From JANWWM01 sp046292465 (GTDB taxonomy: Bacteria > Bacteroidota > Chlorobiia > Chlorobiales > Thermochlorobacteraceae), in assembly GCA_046292465.1 (NCBI GenBank), contig JBKBRB010000012.1, forward strand, positions 17,755 through 81,754: a stretch of 64,000 nucleotides of DNA. Direction: 5' to 3'. The position numbers and the translations under genes are program-made. The notes under the pieces are model-generated. The model ran no database searches, had not been told where the DNA came from, and saw only the letters and a list, made by a program, of their open reading frames with translations. This document shows positions 37,101 to 46,169 of this stretch, one piece after another (positions within the stretch are counted from its first letter, which is position 1; every line of letters begins with the position of its first letter).

Positions 37101-39850
37101 TTTGTAGAGACTTCGGTTTTGAAAATCGTGCTATCGACTTGCTCCGACTGCCATTCGTATCTGCCGCCTACGCCCGCACGTTTCACACTTACCCATTGAC
37201 GATGCACCACTTCCACCGCGACTTTCTGCGACGCCTGTTTGCCATCAACACTCACAGCGACCACTTCTACGGGCAGTTCTGAATTTTCTTTCGTGAAAGT
37301 TGTTTTCGGTTTTAAGCCGATGTAAAACGACGCAGGGTGAAACTTGAAACTCTGACGCTCCGCAATCGCCTGACGCGAAGGCGAGATGACTTCGGCTTCA
37401 AGCGTGAGCAACGAGGGCGAGGCAATGTTGAACTCTAACTTTTGAGAGAGCGAAAATTGACCGAGTTTATCGAGCGTGCCTGAACCTGACGCCAAAAGCG
37501 AACTCGATTGGTCTTCACTTCGATTGTGCCATGAAAGCGGTTGCCAGAAGTAGCCCTCGTAGTCGGGAAAGGAGAAATTCTCGAGCGTGCTTCGCGTGAG
37601 CGTCCAAGTCGTGTTGTCGCCAATCATCGGTGCGCCGAAGAGGTATCGTCCTTCAATCGTGGCGACGAACAAATCGCCTCGAACAAATGAACTTTGTGAT
37701 GAAGAAATTTTCGTTTCAAACGTCGCGGGGCGATAGGCTTCAACGCGGAAGTCGTCTGTTGCAAAGATGTTGTAATCGCTTTCACTGTTTGAGCCTTTCA
37801 CTTGAATGATGTAGTAGCCGAGCGGCGCGTTGGGCTTTGTGGTGAGCGAATCGCTAAACGAACCGAATTCACTGGAAAGGTTGAGAAATTTGCTGTAAAT
37901 CGTTTCGCTTTTGCTATTGCGCACTTCCACATAAACCTGCTTGCGTGTGGGCAATTTCCATTTGCCTTGTTTCAACTCGCGAAGAATGCCTTTGAAAAAT
38001 ATCGTTTCGCCTGCACGATAAATGCCTCGCTCTGTGAACACACGCCCGACCGTCGTTTTCGGGCTGTAATCCATTTCGCCGCCGATGTCGTAAAATCCGA
38101 ATCGATACGGCTCAATGCCATAATCCCAACCTGATGTGGTGTAGGCAAGTTGATTTTCGAAGAAGGCAAAGGCGTAAATCGGTGCGCCATTCAAGTCCAT
38201 GCTCTTTGCAATTTCAGCCACGCCGTTTTGCGCAGTATTGCCTGACCAGATGAGTTTTCCGCCTTGATAAACGCGCACCGTTGCATTTGCCACAGGCGCG
38301 CCGTCTTTGAGACGCGTAACCATCACCAACGAATTTTCCTTCGACCACTTTGCCGATACGCCAAGCGATGACACTTGAACCAGCGTCGAGAGTTTCTCAA
38401 ACTTGCCTTTTTCGTAGAGCGAGGGCGACTGCACTTCCAAATACGCAATGCCTGAATTTTCTCCGCCGAAGACTTGACGCAAATCGAACTTGCGCACAGA
38501 ACTTTCGTTTTTCTTGTTCTCAAACTCAATCGTCGTGAATTTGAGTTTTGAGGCAGGCACATTGAAGTTGCTACCGTAGTAATCGGTCTTTAAGTTCATT
38601 ACGTCTTCGGGTGAGAGCGCGGCATATTTGAGTTCGGTCGAAGGCACATTCATACCACGAACCGCAAGGCTCGGATAAAAACTCGTATCGCTAAACTCGT
38701 TTTCCACAAGTCCAACGCCAGTCGGAATAACGACGCGCGGCGCGTAATCGCCGACTTTGATTTTCAGTTCAACATCTCTGCCAAGTTTGTTGCCGAAGCG
38801 GTCGGTAAGATTTTTTGAAATCGTTGCCGTGTAGGTCGTGGCGGCTTTGAACGGCGGATAAAGCGCAGGCGATTGCGTGTAGTATGACGACTCTGCATCG
38901 TCAGTGCCGAAGTCTATTTTCGGAGAGAAGCTAATGTTCGCCTTCAAATCTTTCATTGAAACTGGGTTTGAAAATGCGAGGCTAATTCCTTCGGTTGGTT
39001 TAAGGTCAAACGCCGTTGCGCTTTCGATGTTAAACGGCTTGAAGGGTGCAAAGTCAAACGATGCTTTTCCCTCGTCAAATGTGAGTTTGTAAGTTTCGCC
39101 TGCGGTCATTGGAAGCGTGAGAAAGAGAATCTTATCGGCGTTTTTGCTTTGCTCGAACCAATAAGCAGGCGTGTAGCGGTCGGTCTTTCGGTAAAAGTCA
39201 ATGAGCTTTCTGAGGTCGTCAGCACTTTTTTGCGAGAGTGAAAATTTGATGTTGTTGCCTTTTGAATCCGTGATTTTGATTCGGCTTGCGATGTTGAGGT
39301 CGACTTTTTGATTGAATTTCAAGACGAGCGTGTCGTTCAAGCCGAGTTGTTGATAGGTGCCGTAAGGATAATGCTCAACGAGTTTGACGCTTGGCGTTGA
39401 AAAGGTAAAGGTGTAATCGTGGCTCAGCGATTTTCCCGAACGCGATTGAATGGTTTTCGGAACGGTAACGGTGAAAGTGGTTGCAAATGGAAGCGAATCG
39501 CTTGGCGTGAAGATGAGCGCGCGTGAGCCAATCCATCTTGCTGAGCCTTTCACTTCGGGTTTGATTTGAAGCAGAGATTTCTGAACAGCCGTTTGCGATT
39601 CATCGGTGAGGGCAATCATCGGTTGATTGAACATAATCGCGATGCTTTGTGCTTGGTCGGGCGAATCGATTTCGCCTTGTGGCGTTGCCGAGATGATTTC
39701 AAGCGGTGTTGAAGTCTCTTGTAAATCCGATACTTTTGTCGTCAGCGAGGCAAGTCGCCCTTCTTCAAAGTCCGCAAAGTCTTGTGTGGATTTGGTTGGA
39801 TTGCACGTGGCAAGAGTTATCGAGCAGAAGAGAAGCAAGAGTGCGCGCAT
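34136..39850 (-). CDS. Bacterial alpha-2-macroglobulin lipoprotein
   Basis: About 1904 residues from ATG 39850 (MRALLLLF). A lipobox (ITLATC) predicts a lipid anchor. Stacked MG beta-sandwich domains fill the first two thirds. The thioester motif is intact as FGCLEQ (near residue 1430), followed by an alpha/alpha toroid typical of the complement-like thioester domain, and a C-terminal receptor-like beta domain. Such proteins trap attacking proteases in the periplasm through the thioester. The usual neighbour, penicillin-binding protein 1C, is absent. The N-terminus also carries an Ig-like domain (PDQAQSIAIMFNQPM). Confidence 0.93.
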   Translation of the reverse strand: MRALLLLFCSITLATCNPTKSTQDFADFEEGRLASLTTKVSDLQETSTPLEIISATPQGEIDSPDQAQSIAIMFNQPMIALTDESQTAVQKSLLQIKPEVKGSARWIGSRALIFTPSDSLPFATTFTVTVPKTIQSRSGKSLSHDYTFTFSTPSVKLVEHYPYGTYQQLGLNDTLVLKFNQKVDLNIASRIKITDSKGNNIKFSLSQKSADDLRKLIDFYRKTDRYTPAYWFEQSKNADKILFLTLPMTAGETYKLTFDEGKASFDFAPFKPFNIESATAFDLKPTEGISLAFSNPVSMKDLKANISFSPKIDFGTDDAESSYYTQSPALYPPFKAATTYTATISKNLTDRFGNKLGRDVELKIKVGDYAPRVVIPTGVGLVENEFSDTSFYPSLAVRGMNVPSTELKYAALSPEDVMNLKTDYYGSNFNVPASKLKFTTIEFENKKNESSVRKFDLRQVFGGENSGIAYLEVQSPSLYEKGKFEKLSTLVQVSSLGVSAKWSKENSLVMVTRLKDGAPVANATVRVYQGGKLIWSGNTAQNGVAEIAKSMDLNGAPIYAFAFFENQLAYTTSGWDYGIEPYRFGFYDIGGEMDYSPKTTVGRVFTERGIYRAGETIFFKGILRELKQGKWKLPTRKQVYVEVRNSKSETIYSKFLNLSSEFGSFSDSLTTKPNAPLGYYIIQVKGSNSESDYNIFATDDFRVEAYRPATFETKISSSQSSFVRGDLFVATIEGRYLFGAPMIGDNTTWTLTRSTLENFSFPDYEGYFWQPLSWHNRSEDQSSSLLASGSGTLDKLGQFSLSQKLEFNIASPSLLTLEAEVISPSRQAIAERQSFKFHPASFYIGLKPKTTFTKENSELPVEVVAVSVDGKQASQKVAVEVVHRQWVSVKRAGVGGRYEWQSEQVDSTIFKTEVSTKESGTVSFNAPIKGAGLYFIKATAKDSKGNTARSEAYTYAYGSGYSAWERSDDDRLILTPNKKTYKPNETATILVQSPYETATALLTIEREGILEHKVFELKGTAPAIEIPIKEEYLPNIYVSVMLTKGRTSLPKTGESDLGKPSFKIGYAKLSIEATGRRLQVRITPNKKEFRAGETLEAELEVTDAKGKGVRSEVALAAVDAGVLNLIGYTLPDAFETFYRERGLGVKTSQSLLHLVEQRNYGEKGEARGGDKGGEGTGGYAFRQNMITTPYWNPSMITDANGKAKITFKLPDNLTTFRLMASASTVEAFGKAQADVLVNQPLTMIAALPRFARIGDKFEAGVTVSNYTNQKTSVKVSVSASGIKSVGDLTKSVSLNANESKEVRFKFEAEAEGKAEFAFAAESDAGNRDALKTTIQIQTPYVKEVLALVGSTELSVSETVRIPKNSYPNLGDVTAQASATALVGLREAARYVFEYPFGCLEQKASRVLPYIVANDLISSFNLKTQADTAKGDIKAVVETTLAEFEKYQTYSGGFAYWQGGYQPNDYVSVYATYAMLKANEAGYDVDETVLRNGLNYLRTVLNKANESTYGFRAMSVTKAYALYVLAIAGEFNASAAEGLYRERSRLSAEAKAYLLRVYARQGTPLLASKSKGKIKFGSNASERAETLARELMNMAKVQEATVHFEDGTEQDYTWTFGSNVKTTAAALSALMEANQDKTFAEKAVNWLLASQKNGRWSNTQENIFALEALNLYFKKYESQEPNFSAKIMLASQPLLVQSFKGRTLDVKVQETGLEKFAKGENLALNIEKSGTGKLYYGIRLAYFPTYALEPRDNGIALSKKIEPLSGTSKDGSVKAGEIVKITLQIAVAEEMNFVAINDALAAGLEAINPTLKTSGSLGGMPMQAEGEGYDEESGTPSYTFDHIELRDERVTLFAERLGRGVHTFTYFARATTYGTFTMPPSTAEKMYQPEVFGRTGTARLVVGEK

Positions 39851-39985
39851 CGTTCGGAGCAGGTTGGTTTTAATTGAAATGAAGATTGGCACTGCAAAGT
39901 GTCAAATGCAATATACAGCCCGAATGCTATTTGACGGAATTGGCAACGCAAATTTATTATCTTGATTTGAACTTCAACAACAGCG

Positions 39986-41767
39986 ATGCGACACGTTTTC
40001 ACTTTACTTCTCGCCTTTTTTTCGGGCGTTGCGTTTAGTTCTTTGCTCTTAGCGCAACCGATTGCCGATGCGTTTTCAAAGCCGCCACTAACGCCTGAAA
40101 TTTTCGCACAACGTTGGCAGTGGGCAGATTCGGTTCTCTCGGCGATGACGCTTGAAGAAAAAGTCGGGCAAGTGTTTTGCGTGCAAAGTTACACGCGCTA
40201 CAAGAGCGATGATGAAGATGTGTTCGTCAAAAATTCTGAACTCATTCGGCAAGGCAAAGTAGGTGGTGTGATGTTTTCGCGCGGCGATGTCTATGAAGCC
40301 GCCATGCTTGCCAATCGCTACCAACGGTTGGCGAAATTCCCCTTACTCATTTCTGCGGATATGGAGTGGGGCGTTTCAATGCGCATCGACCGCACAACCG
40401 AGTTTCCGTGTGCAATGGCAATCGCCGCGACGCGCAATCCCGACTATGCTTTTAAGGTCGGCGAAATTACTGCCAAAGAAGCCCGTGCGCTCGGCATCCA
40501 TCAAAACTATGCGCCAACGGTCGACCTCAACAACAATCCTTACAATCCTATCATCAACACGCGCGCGTTCAGCGAAGATGTTTCTTTGACGGCGACAATG
40601 GCGTCTGCCTTCATCAACGGCACGCAAAAAGCCGGCATGATTGCTACCGCCAAACATTTCCCCGGACACGGAGACACCGATATTGACAGCCATAAAGATT
40701 TACCCGTTCTGAACTTCGAGAAAACGCGCCTTCAAAACCTTGAACTCAAACCGTTCAAATATGCCGTCGACGGCGGCGTGATGAGCGTGATGGTCGGACA
40801 TTTGGCATTGCCGAAACTCAACAACAATTCATACATTTTGCCGGCTTCGCTTTCGCCTGCTATTACGACCGACATCTTGAAGTCGGAACTGGGTTTCAAA
40901 GGCTTAACCGTAACCGACGGCATGGGTATGCGTGGCGTGAAGAAAAATTTTCCCGCAGGCGAAGCCGCCGTCAAAGCCTTTCTCGCAGGCAACGACGTGA
41001 TTCTTCTTTCACCTGATTCCGACATTGCTTACAGTGCGTTGCTCGATGCAGTACGCAACGGCACAATCCCCGAAGCACGTCTGAACGAATCCGTCCGAAA
41101 ATTGCTCGTGCTTAAAGAGTGGTTCGGACTTCATCGGAACCGATTCACGTCTTTGGATTCTATTTCTGCTATCGTTGGTATTAAAGCACATAAAGCCGTT
41201 GCACAGGAAATTGCCGATAAATCTATCACGCTTCTTTCCAACAAGAACGGGCTTTTGCCGCTCGGTGAGTATCAAGGCAAAATCGTCAATATCTCGCTTC
41301 AAAATTCGGCGTCGTGCGAAGTTGGAAAAATTTTTCACGAAGAATTGCAAAAGCGATTCAGCAACACGCTTCGCTACCAACTTGGCGCACAAAGCAACAA
41401 AATGAATTACGACATGGCACTCTTTTCAGCCGAGCGCGCCGATGTGGTGGTGGTTTCCAGCTACGCCGATACGCGCGCGTGGCAAGGTAAATTCGGCTTA
41501 GATAAAGAGCAGGATAAATTCCTCAAAAAACTCATCGACCGATTGAACAAGAAAGGCATTCTGCTTGTGCTTGTTTCGTTCGGCACGCCGTATCTGATTA
41601 TGGGATACAGCGAACCAGATGCGTATATCTGCGCGTATTCAGCAGGCACAGCCAGTGAAACCGCCGTTGCTAAACTGCTTAAAGGCGAAATAGAGCCGTC
41701 AGGAAAATTGCCTGTTACGATTCCGAATCGGTATAAGTTTGGTGACGGAAAAATCGGCTGGAAGTAA
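39986..41767 (+). CDS. Glycoside hydrolase family 3 (NagZ-like beta-N-acetylhexosaminidase)
   Basis: A 593-residue secreted enzyme with a signal peptide (residues 1-25). The (beta/alpha)8 GH3 domain has the NagZ-type loop AKHFPGHGDTDIDSHKDLP, whose Asp-His dyad is the acid/base. The nucleophile Asp lies in TVTDGMGMRGV. A second alpha/beta domain of about 200 residues is attached, unlike the minimal cytosolic NagZ. A role in peptidoglycan or chitin-like glycan turnover in the periplasm is likely. It is 2 bp from rluE, in the same direction. Confidence 0.9.
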   Translation: MRHVFTLLLAFFSGVAFSSLLLAQPIADAFSKPPLTPEIFAQRWQWADSVLSAMTLEEKVGQVFCVQSYTRYKSDDEDVFVKNSELIRQGKVGGVMFSRGDVYEAAMLANRYQRLAKFPLLISADMEWGVSMRIDRTTEFPCAMAIAATRNPDYAFKVGEITAKEARALGIHQNYAPTVDLNNNPYNPIINTRAFSEDVSLTATMASAFINGTQKAGMIATAKHFPGHGDTDIDSHKDLPVLNFEKTRLQNLELKPFKYAVDGGVMSVMVGHLALPKLNNNSYILPASLSPAITTDILKSELGFKGLTVTDGMGMRGVKKNFPAGEAAVKAFLAGNDVILLSPDSDIAYSALLDAVRNGTIPEARLNESVRKLLVLKEWFGLHRNRFTSLDSISAIVGIKAHKAVAQEIADKSITLLSNKNGLLPLGEYQGKIVNISLQNSASCEVGKIFHEELQKRFSNTLRYQLGAQSNKMNYDMALFSAERADVVVVSSYADTRAWQGKFGLDKEQDKFLKKLIDRLNKKGILLVLVSFGTPYLIMGYSEPDAYICAYSAGTASETAVAKLLKGEIEPSGKLPVTIPNRYKFGDGKIGWK

Positions 41768-41769
41768 CA

Positions 41770-42333
41770 ATGCTCCTCGCATTTCACAAGCCTTACGGTG
41801 TGCTTTCGCAATTCACCCCCGACGGCTCGCCGAATCGCACGCTTGCCGAATTTGGATTTCCGAAATCAGTTTATCCGCTTGGTCGGCTCGATGCCGATAG
41901 CGAAGGGTTGTTGCTTCTTTCGGACGAAAAATCTTTGAATGTTCGACTTTTGCTTCCTGAACATGAACATCGACGTGTATATTGGGCGCAAGTTGAGCGT
42001 GTGCCATCTGGGCTTGATTTAGCAAGGCTTGAGCAAGGCGTGATGATTCAAGGCTACAAAACAAAGCCGTGCAAAGCGCGTTTGATTGAGCCGCATAATT
42101 TGCCTGAACGCACCCCGCCAATTCGCTTTCGCAAAAGCGTTCCGACAAGTTGGATTGAATTGGTTTTAACCGAAGGCAAAAATCGACAAGTGCGACGCAT
42201 GACGGCGGCAATTGGATTTCCGACGCTTCGCTTGGTGCGCGTGCAAATCGGAGATTTTCATTTGGGCGATTTAGCGCAAGGCACTTGGAAAGTGCTCACC
42301 GATGCCGAGCGTCAGGCAGTTTTTGCTAAGTAA
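41770..42333 (+). CDS. rluE: 23S rRNA pseudouridine synthase, RsuA/RluE family
   Basis: A 187-residue short RsuA-family synthase without an S4 domain, the RluE layout. The catalytic Asp is in GRLDADSEGLLLL (Asp at about residue 38). The motifs KPYGVLSQF and EGKNRQVRRMTAAIG are conserved. RluE modifies U2457 of 23S rRNA in E. coli, and the target here is inferred from family. It immediately follows the GH3 gene. Confidence 0.9.
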   Translation: MLLAFHKPYGVLSQFTPDGSPNRTLAEFGFPKSVYPLGRLDADSEGLLLLSDEKSLNVRLLLPEHEHRRVYWAQVERVPSGLDLARLEQGVMIQGYKTKPCKARLIEPHNLPERTPPIRFRKSVPTSWIELVLTEGKNRQVRRMTAAIGFPTLRLVRVQIGDFHLGDLAQGTWKVLTDAERQAVFAK

Positions 42334-42373
42334 AACAACACGTCGGCGAGCATCGGAAGTTGTGTCTTGCTCT

Positions 42374-43591
42374 TCATTCGTAGCGCAAGGCTTCGATGGT
42401 GTTTGATGAGGCGGCTTTTTGTGCGGGATAGAGTCCGAAGAAAATTCCAACAAGTCCACTAAAAAGAAAACTCACGAAAATGGGTTTGAGTGAGATGACG
42501 GTTCGGAATGAAGAAACACGTCCCAAAAATTCAGAGACGCCGATGCCGAGCAAAATGCCAATCACGCCACCAAGCAACGCCAGCACGGTCGATTCAATCA
42601 AGAATTGCAGGAGAATATCGCGCTTCTTTGCGCCGATGGCTTTGCGAATGCCAATTTCGCGCGTGCGTTCGGTTACAGTTACCAGCATAATGTTCATAAT
42701 GCCGATGCCGCCGACAATCAGCGAGACAATCGCCACTGAGGTAAGCAAGAAGGCAAGAATTTTTGAAGTTTCGGAAAAGGCAGAGACAAGGTCGCTTTGG
42801 TTGCGAATGGTGAAGTCGTTGTCTTGTTCGTTTCGGAGGCGATGCTGTTTGCGCAAAATCTGTTCGACTTCGACGAGTGCGTCGTTCATCTTGTCTTCGG
42901 AAGCGACTTTAATCGTCATGCCTGAAATCCACGATGCGCCCGTGAGCCGTTTCTGCACCGTGTTAAGCGGCGCGAGAATCTGGTCGTCTGGATTTTGCCA
43001 GCCCGAAGAGCCTTTTTCTTCCAACACGCCCACAACTTGAAAGCCGATATTATTGATGCGAATGGTTTGCCCGATTGGGTTTGTGCCACGCTCGAAGAGA
43101 TTTTGCGCGACGGTCGGACCAATAACACAGACGGCGTTCATGGCTTTGTTATCGGCGTCAGTGAAATAGCGTCCCGCGCTCAATGTGGCATTGCGGACGA
43201 ATTCATATTCAGGATAAACGCCAACGACGGTGGTATTCCAATTCTTATTGCCAAACTTGGCTTGCACGCCACGTCGCGATTCAGGCGAGAGGCTTTCGAT
43301 GAACTTTGCTTTTTGTTTAATCGCGATTGCATCTTCTTCGGTAAGCGTAATGCTACTGCCTGTGCTAATGACAATGCCGCCCGACATCTGACTGCCCGGT
43401 CGCACGAAGAGCAAATTTGAGCCGAGTTTCTGCAAGTTCTCTTTCACGCTGACTTGCGCGCCTTCGCCAAGCGCAACGGTTGTAATCACCGCGCCAACGC
43501 CGATGATAATGCCCAGCATGGTGAGCAACGAGCGCATCAGGTTTGCGCGTAGCGAAAGAATCGCACTCAAAAAACTTTCTGAAAGGTGCAT
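42374..43591 (-). CDS. MacB/FtsX-type ABC transporter permease
   Basis: About 405 residues from ATG 43591 (MHLSESFL). One N-terminal TM helix (LLTMLGIIIGVGAVITTVAL) is followed by a large periplasmic MacB_PCD domain of ~230 residues. Three C-terminal TM helices follow, with the typical TERTREIGIRKAIGAKKRDI coupling segment. No ATPase or periplasmic adaptor gene is adjacent, so the rest of the exporter or lipoprotein system is encoded elsewhere. Confidence 0.88.
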   Translation of the reverse strand: MHLSESFLSAILSLRANLMRSLLTMLGIIIGVGAVITTVALGEGAQVSVKENLQKLGSNLLFVRPGSQMSGGIVISTGSSITLTEEDAIAIKQKAKFIESLSPESRRGVQAKFGNKNWNTTVVGVYPEYEFVRNATLSAGRYFTDADNKAMNAVCVIGPTVAQNLFERGTNPIGQTIRINNIGFQVVGVLEEKGSSGWQNPDDQILAPLNTVQKRLTGASWISGMTIKVASEDKMNDALVEVEQILRKQHRLRNEQDNDFTIRNQSDLVSAFSETSKILAFLLTSVAIVSLIVGGIGIMNIMLVTVTERTREIGIRKAIGAKKRDILLQFLIESTVLALLGGVIGILLGIGVSEFLGRVSSFRTVISLKPIFVSFLFSGLVGIFFGLYPAQKAASSNTIEALRYE

Positions 43592-43640
43592 AGTGTCTTG
43601 TGTTTGAATCGAGTTGTGGTTAGAACGCACTTGCAATCCT

Positions 43641-44453
43641 TCACTGTTTCGGCACACTTTGAACTTGGGCAAGTGTTAGTTGAAGTTTCTCGGCAATCTG
43701 CTCATCGCTTAACCCTAACTCTCTCAAAAGCGGAACAGTAGACAGTTTCCCAATACGCTCGCCTTCTTGCTTGCCCTTCAGCATGCCTTGCGCTTCACCT
43801 TTCAACATGCCTTGTGCTTCGCCTTCCTGCTTTCCTTCTTCAAAGGCTTCTTTGTAAAAGGCGGTATCTTTGAGTAGTTCTTCTTGAATCTGCAACATCT
43901 TCTTTATGTCCTCTCGTGTTAAAGTTCTGAATTTGTATGTAAGAATCTGCTCAATCAAATCTAACTCAATCACACTTGCTTTTTGTGCCATCTTGCGTGC
44001 CTGTTCACCTGCAGTTTTCTCTGACGCAATCAGTAGCTTGAACAGTTGAACCTCTGTCGCTTCTGCTTCGGGCAACTCGTCCAAATATACGCGCTTGAAC
44101 CGATTGAGTTCAAGCAAGTCGGCGTAAGGCGCAATCTGCTTTTGCTCGACACTTCGCGAAGGATAAATCACGACGGCTTGCCACTTGTTGGTCGGATATT
44201 GTTTGAGGTAAAGAAAAATTTCGGCAAAGAGTCGGGCGTAGAACTGTTCGTCGGTTTGGAATTGCGCCTCGACGAAATATGTAATATCGTCCGTCTTCGG
44301 AATAAAGATGCCATCAATGCGGAAGGCAACTTCTTTAAGCTCAATAGAGTTGAACTCGTAGCGTAAGGCATCGTCGGGATTTCTGCCTATGAGCGAAAAG
44401 AAGCCTTGCGGGGCAAGCTGAAGCAAGAGATAAACGAGTTTATCCGTGCGCAT
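43641..44453 (-). CDS. Rpn/DUF2887-family PD-(D/E)XK nuclease-like protein, copy 2
   Basis: About 270 residues from ATG 44453 (MRTDKLVYLL); the paralogue starts in the same way. It carries the same core: Asp in FRIDGIF and E-x-Q in YFVEAQFQ. The C-terminal region has a tandem 8-residue repeat (GEAQGMLK twice, DNA period about 24 bp at 43778-43823) before the shared IGKLSTVPLLRELGLSD tail. The repeat differs from the first copy, so this region is evolving by slippage. It lies just upstream of the MacB-like permease, same strand. Confidence 0.82.
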   Translation of the reverse strand: MRTDKLVYLLLQLAPQGFFSLIGRNPDDALRYEFNSIELKEVAFRIDGIFIPKTDDITYFVEAQFQTDEQFYARLFAEIFLYLKQYPTNKWQAVVIYPSRSVEQKQIAPYADLLELNRFKRVYLDELPEAEATEVQLFKLLIASEKTAGEQARKMAQKASVIELDLIEQILTYKFRTLTREDIKKMLQIQEELLKDTAFYKEAFEEGKQEGEAQGMLKGEAQGMLKGKQEGERIGKLSTVPLLRELGLSDEQIAEKLQLTLAQVQSVPKQ

Positions 44454-44478
44454 TGCAGTCAAATCTGAATGATGAAGA

Positions 44479-45000
44479 TTATCGCTCCATCTGGGCGAGT
44501 TCTTCTTTAATGCGCTCGATATGTTTGAGATGCGTTTCGGCGTGGTCGGCGTAGTAACTTACCATTTCTGCAAGCGTGAGTTTGCCGCGCTCTTCGTGCA
44601 TGCCGAATTTCTCAAACATTTCATTTGGCAAACTTTTGAGAATGGCCGTTTGATGTTTGCGTAAGGCTTTGAAGAGCGAGAGTGCTAAGAGTTCATCTTG
44701 CGAGTTGTATTGTGCGCGTTCTGCAAGCAAATCTTGGTCATAGGCAACGAGCGTTGGCGGCGTTGCGCCCGAGGCAATGATGAGGTTCATTCGTGCGACT
44801 GCAATCACTTCCGAATCGGCTAAGTGCAACAGGGTTTCGCGAATCGACCATTTTTTTGGATTCGGCTTCCAGCGTAGTTTCGCGCCGGAAAGTTTCTCGA
44901 GTGCGAAGTCTAATTTTTGTGGCGCGGCGGCGTAGCGCGCAATTTCATTTTTGAACGAGTGTTCTTCTGTTTCGCCGAAAGGATTTTTTACTTTTGCCAT
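44479..45000 (-). CDS. DinB-family putative metal-dependent hydrolase
   Basis: A 173-residue four-helix-bundle protein. The three metal-binding histidines are visible: one in TLLHLADSE (residue ~58) and two in YADHAETH (HX3H spacing) near the C-terminus. DinB-like proteins include bacillithiol-dependent transferases and others of unknown reaction. It is upstream of the second Rpn gene by 25 bp. Confidence 0.83.
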   Translation of the reverse strand: MAKVKNPFGETEEHSFKNEIARYAAAPQKLDFALEKLSGAKLRWKPNPKKWSIRETLLHLADSEVIAVARMNLIIASGATPPTLVAYDQDLLAERAQYNSQDELLALSLFKALRKHQTAILKSLPNEMFEKFGMHEERGKLTLAEMVSYYADHAETHLKHIERIKEELAQMER

Positions 45001-45053
45001 TTTTCAAGTGCATTAAATTTTCAAAAAATAACTTAAATCGCGCTTTACAACCT

Positions 45054-45404
45054 ATGTTTCAACTGCCAATTTGGCTCAAAACGGTTCTACTGCTCACTGC
45101 GTCGAATGTGTTCATGACCTTTGCATGGTATGGGCATTTGAAAAACCTACAATCACGTGCGTGGTATGTCGCGGCGGTGGTCAGTTGGAGCATCGCCTTG
45201 TTTGAATACCTTTTGCAAGTGCCTGCCAATCGCATTGGTTATCAAGCCATGTCGCTCTCGCAACTGAAAATTTTGCAAGAAGTCATTACGCTTTCGGTGT
45301 TTGTGCTATTTGCGATGGTGTATATGAAAGAGCCATTCAAGTGGGACTATGTCTGGGCAGGGCTTTGTTTGCTTGGCGCGGTTTATTTCATGTTTCGTTC
45401 ATAA
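45054..45404 (+). CDS. DUF486 / DMT-like small membrane protein
   Basis: 116 residues from ATG 45054 (MFQLPIWLK), with four predicted transmembrane helices and the family pattern SNVFMTFAWYGHLK and MKEPFKWDYVWAGLCLLGAVYFMF. DUF486 proteins resemble half-size drug/metabolite transporters; no substrate is known. The LytTR regulator gene starts 12 bp downstream. Confidence 0.85.
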   Translation: MFQLPIWLKTVLLLTASNVFMTFAWYGHLKNLQSRAWYVAAVVSWSIALFEYLLQVPANRIGYQAMSLSQLKILQEVITLSVFVLFAMVYMKEPFKWDYVWAGLCLLGAVYFMFRS

Positions 45405-45416
45405 ATCCAACAAGAA

Positions 45417-46163
45417 ATGTTACGATGTATTTTGGTCGATGATGAACAATTGGCGCGTGAGCGGTTTCGCGCGCTTTTAGCAAAAGCAGAAGCCGATGTC
45501 GAAATCGTTGGCGAAGCCGAAAGCGGCAAACAAGCCGTGCCGATGATTTATGAACTCAAGCCCGACCTCGTGTTTTTGGATATTCAAATGCCGGGACTAA
45601 CGGGCTTTGAAGTTTTAGACCTGCTCGCCGCGCCGCGCCCCTACATCGTTTTCGTTACTGCCTACGACGACTATGCCCTCAAAGCCTTTGAAGTTCACGC
45701 GCTCGACTATCTCACCAAGCCGGTCAAACTTGAACGCCTCACGCGCACGCTCGATTACTTGAACGACCTTCACGCACGCGAACAACATCACGAAAAAATT
45801 GAATCGCTTCGAGAATCGCGCATGGCTGAACCGCTCTCTCGGCTCACGGTGCATATCGGGCAACGCCTGCGCGTCGTCGGTTTGAACGAAATCAAACGCA
45901 TTGAAGCCGAAGATAAACTCGTTTATGTCTATCTCGCCGACGGCAAATTCCGAACCGACTTCACGCTCAATGAACTTGAGGTGCGATTAAGTCCGAAAGA
46001 ATTTGTTCGAATTCATCGCGCTCATCTTGTTCGACTCGATGCCGTTCGCGAACTTGTGCCTTGGTTCAATGGCACCTATTGCATTCGTTTGGACGATGGC
46101 GTTCAACTGCCTGTGGCGCGTCGCCGCTCGGCAACTGTCAAAGGTTTATTCGGGAAAGGATAA
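45417..46163 (+). CDS. LytTR-family response regulator
   Basis: A 248-residue protein. The receiver domain (1-120) has acidic pocket residues near D8-D9, phospho-acceptor Asp55 in FLDIQMPG, and Lys in YLTKPVKLE. The C-terminal LytTR DNA-binding domain (~150-245) includes EDKLVYVYLADGKFRTDFTLNEL and FVRIHRAHLV. These usually pair with LytS-type kinases of the five- or six-TM class, and none is adjacent. It is probably co-transcribed with the DUF486 gene and followed 6 bp later by a nucleotidyltransferase gene. Confidence 0.93.
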   Translation: MLRCILVDDEQLARERFRALLAKAEADVEIVGEAESGKQAVPMIYELKPDLVFLDIQMPGLTGFEVLDLLAAPRPYIVFVTAYDDYALKAFEVHALDYLTKPVKLERLTRTLDYLNDLHAREQHHEKIESLRESRMAEPLSRLTVHIGQRLRVVGLNEIKRIEAEDKLVYVYLADGKFRTDFTLNELEVRLSPKEFVRIHRAHLVRLDAVRELVPWFNGTYCIRLDDGVQLPVARRRSATVKGLFGKG

Positions 46164-46169
46164 TGCGAT

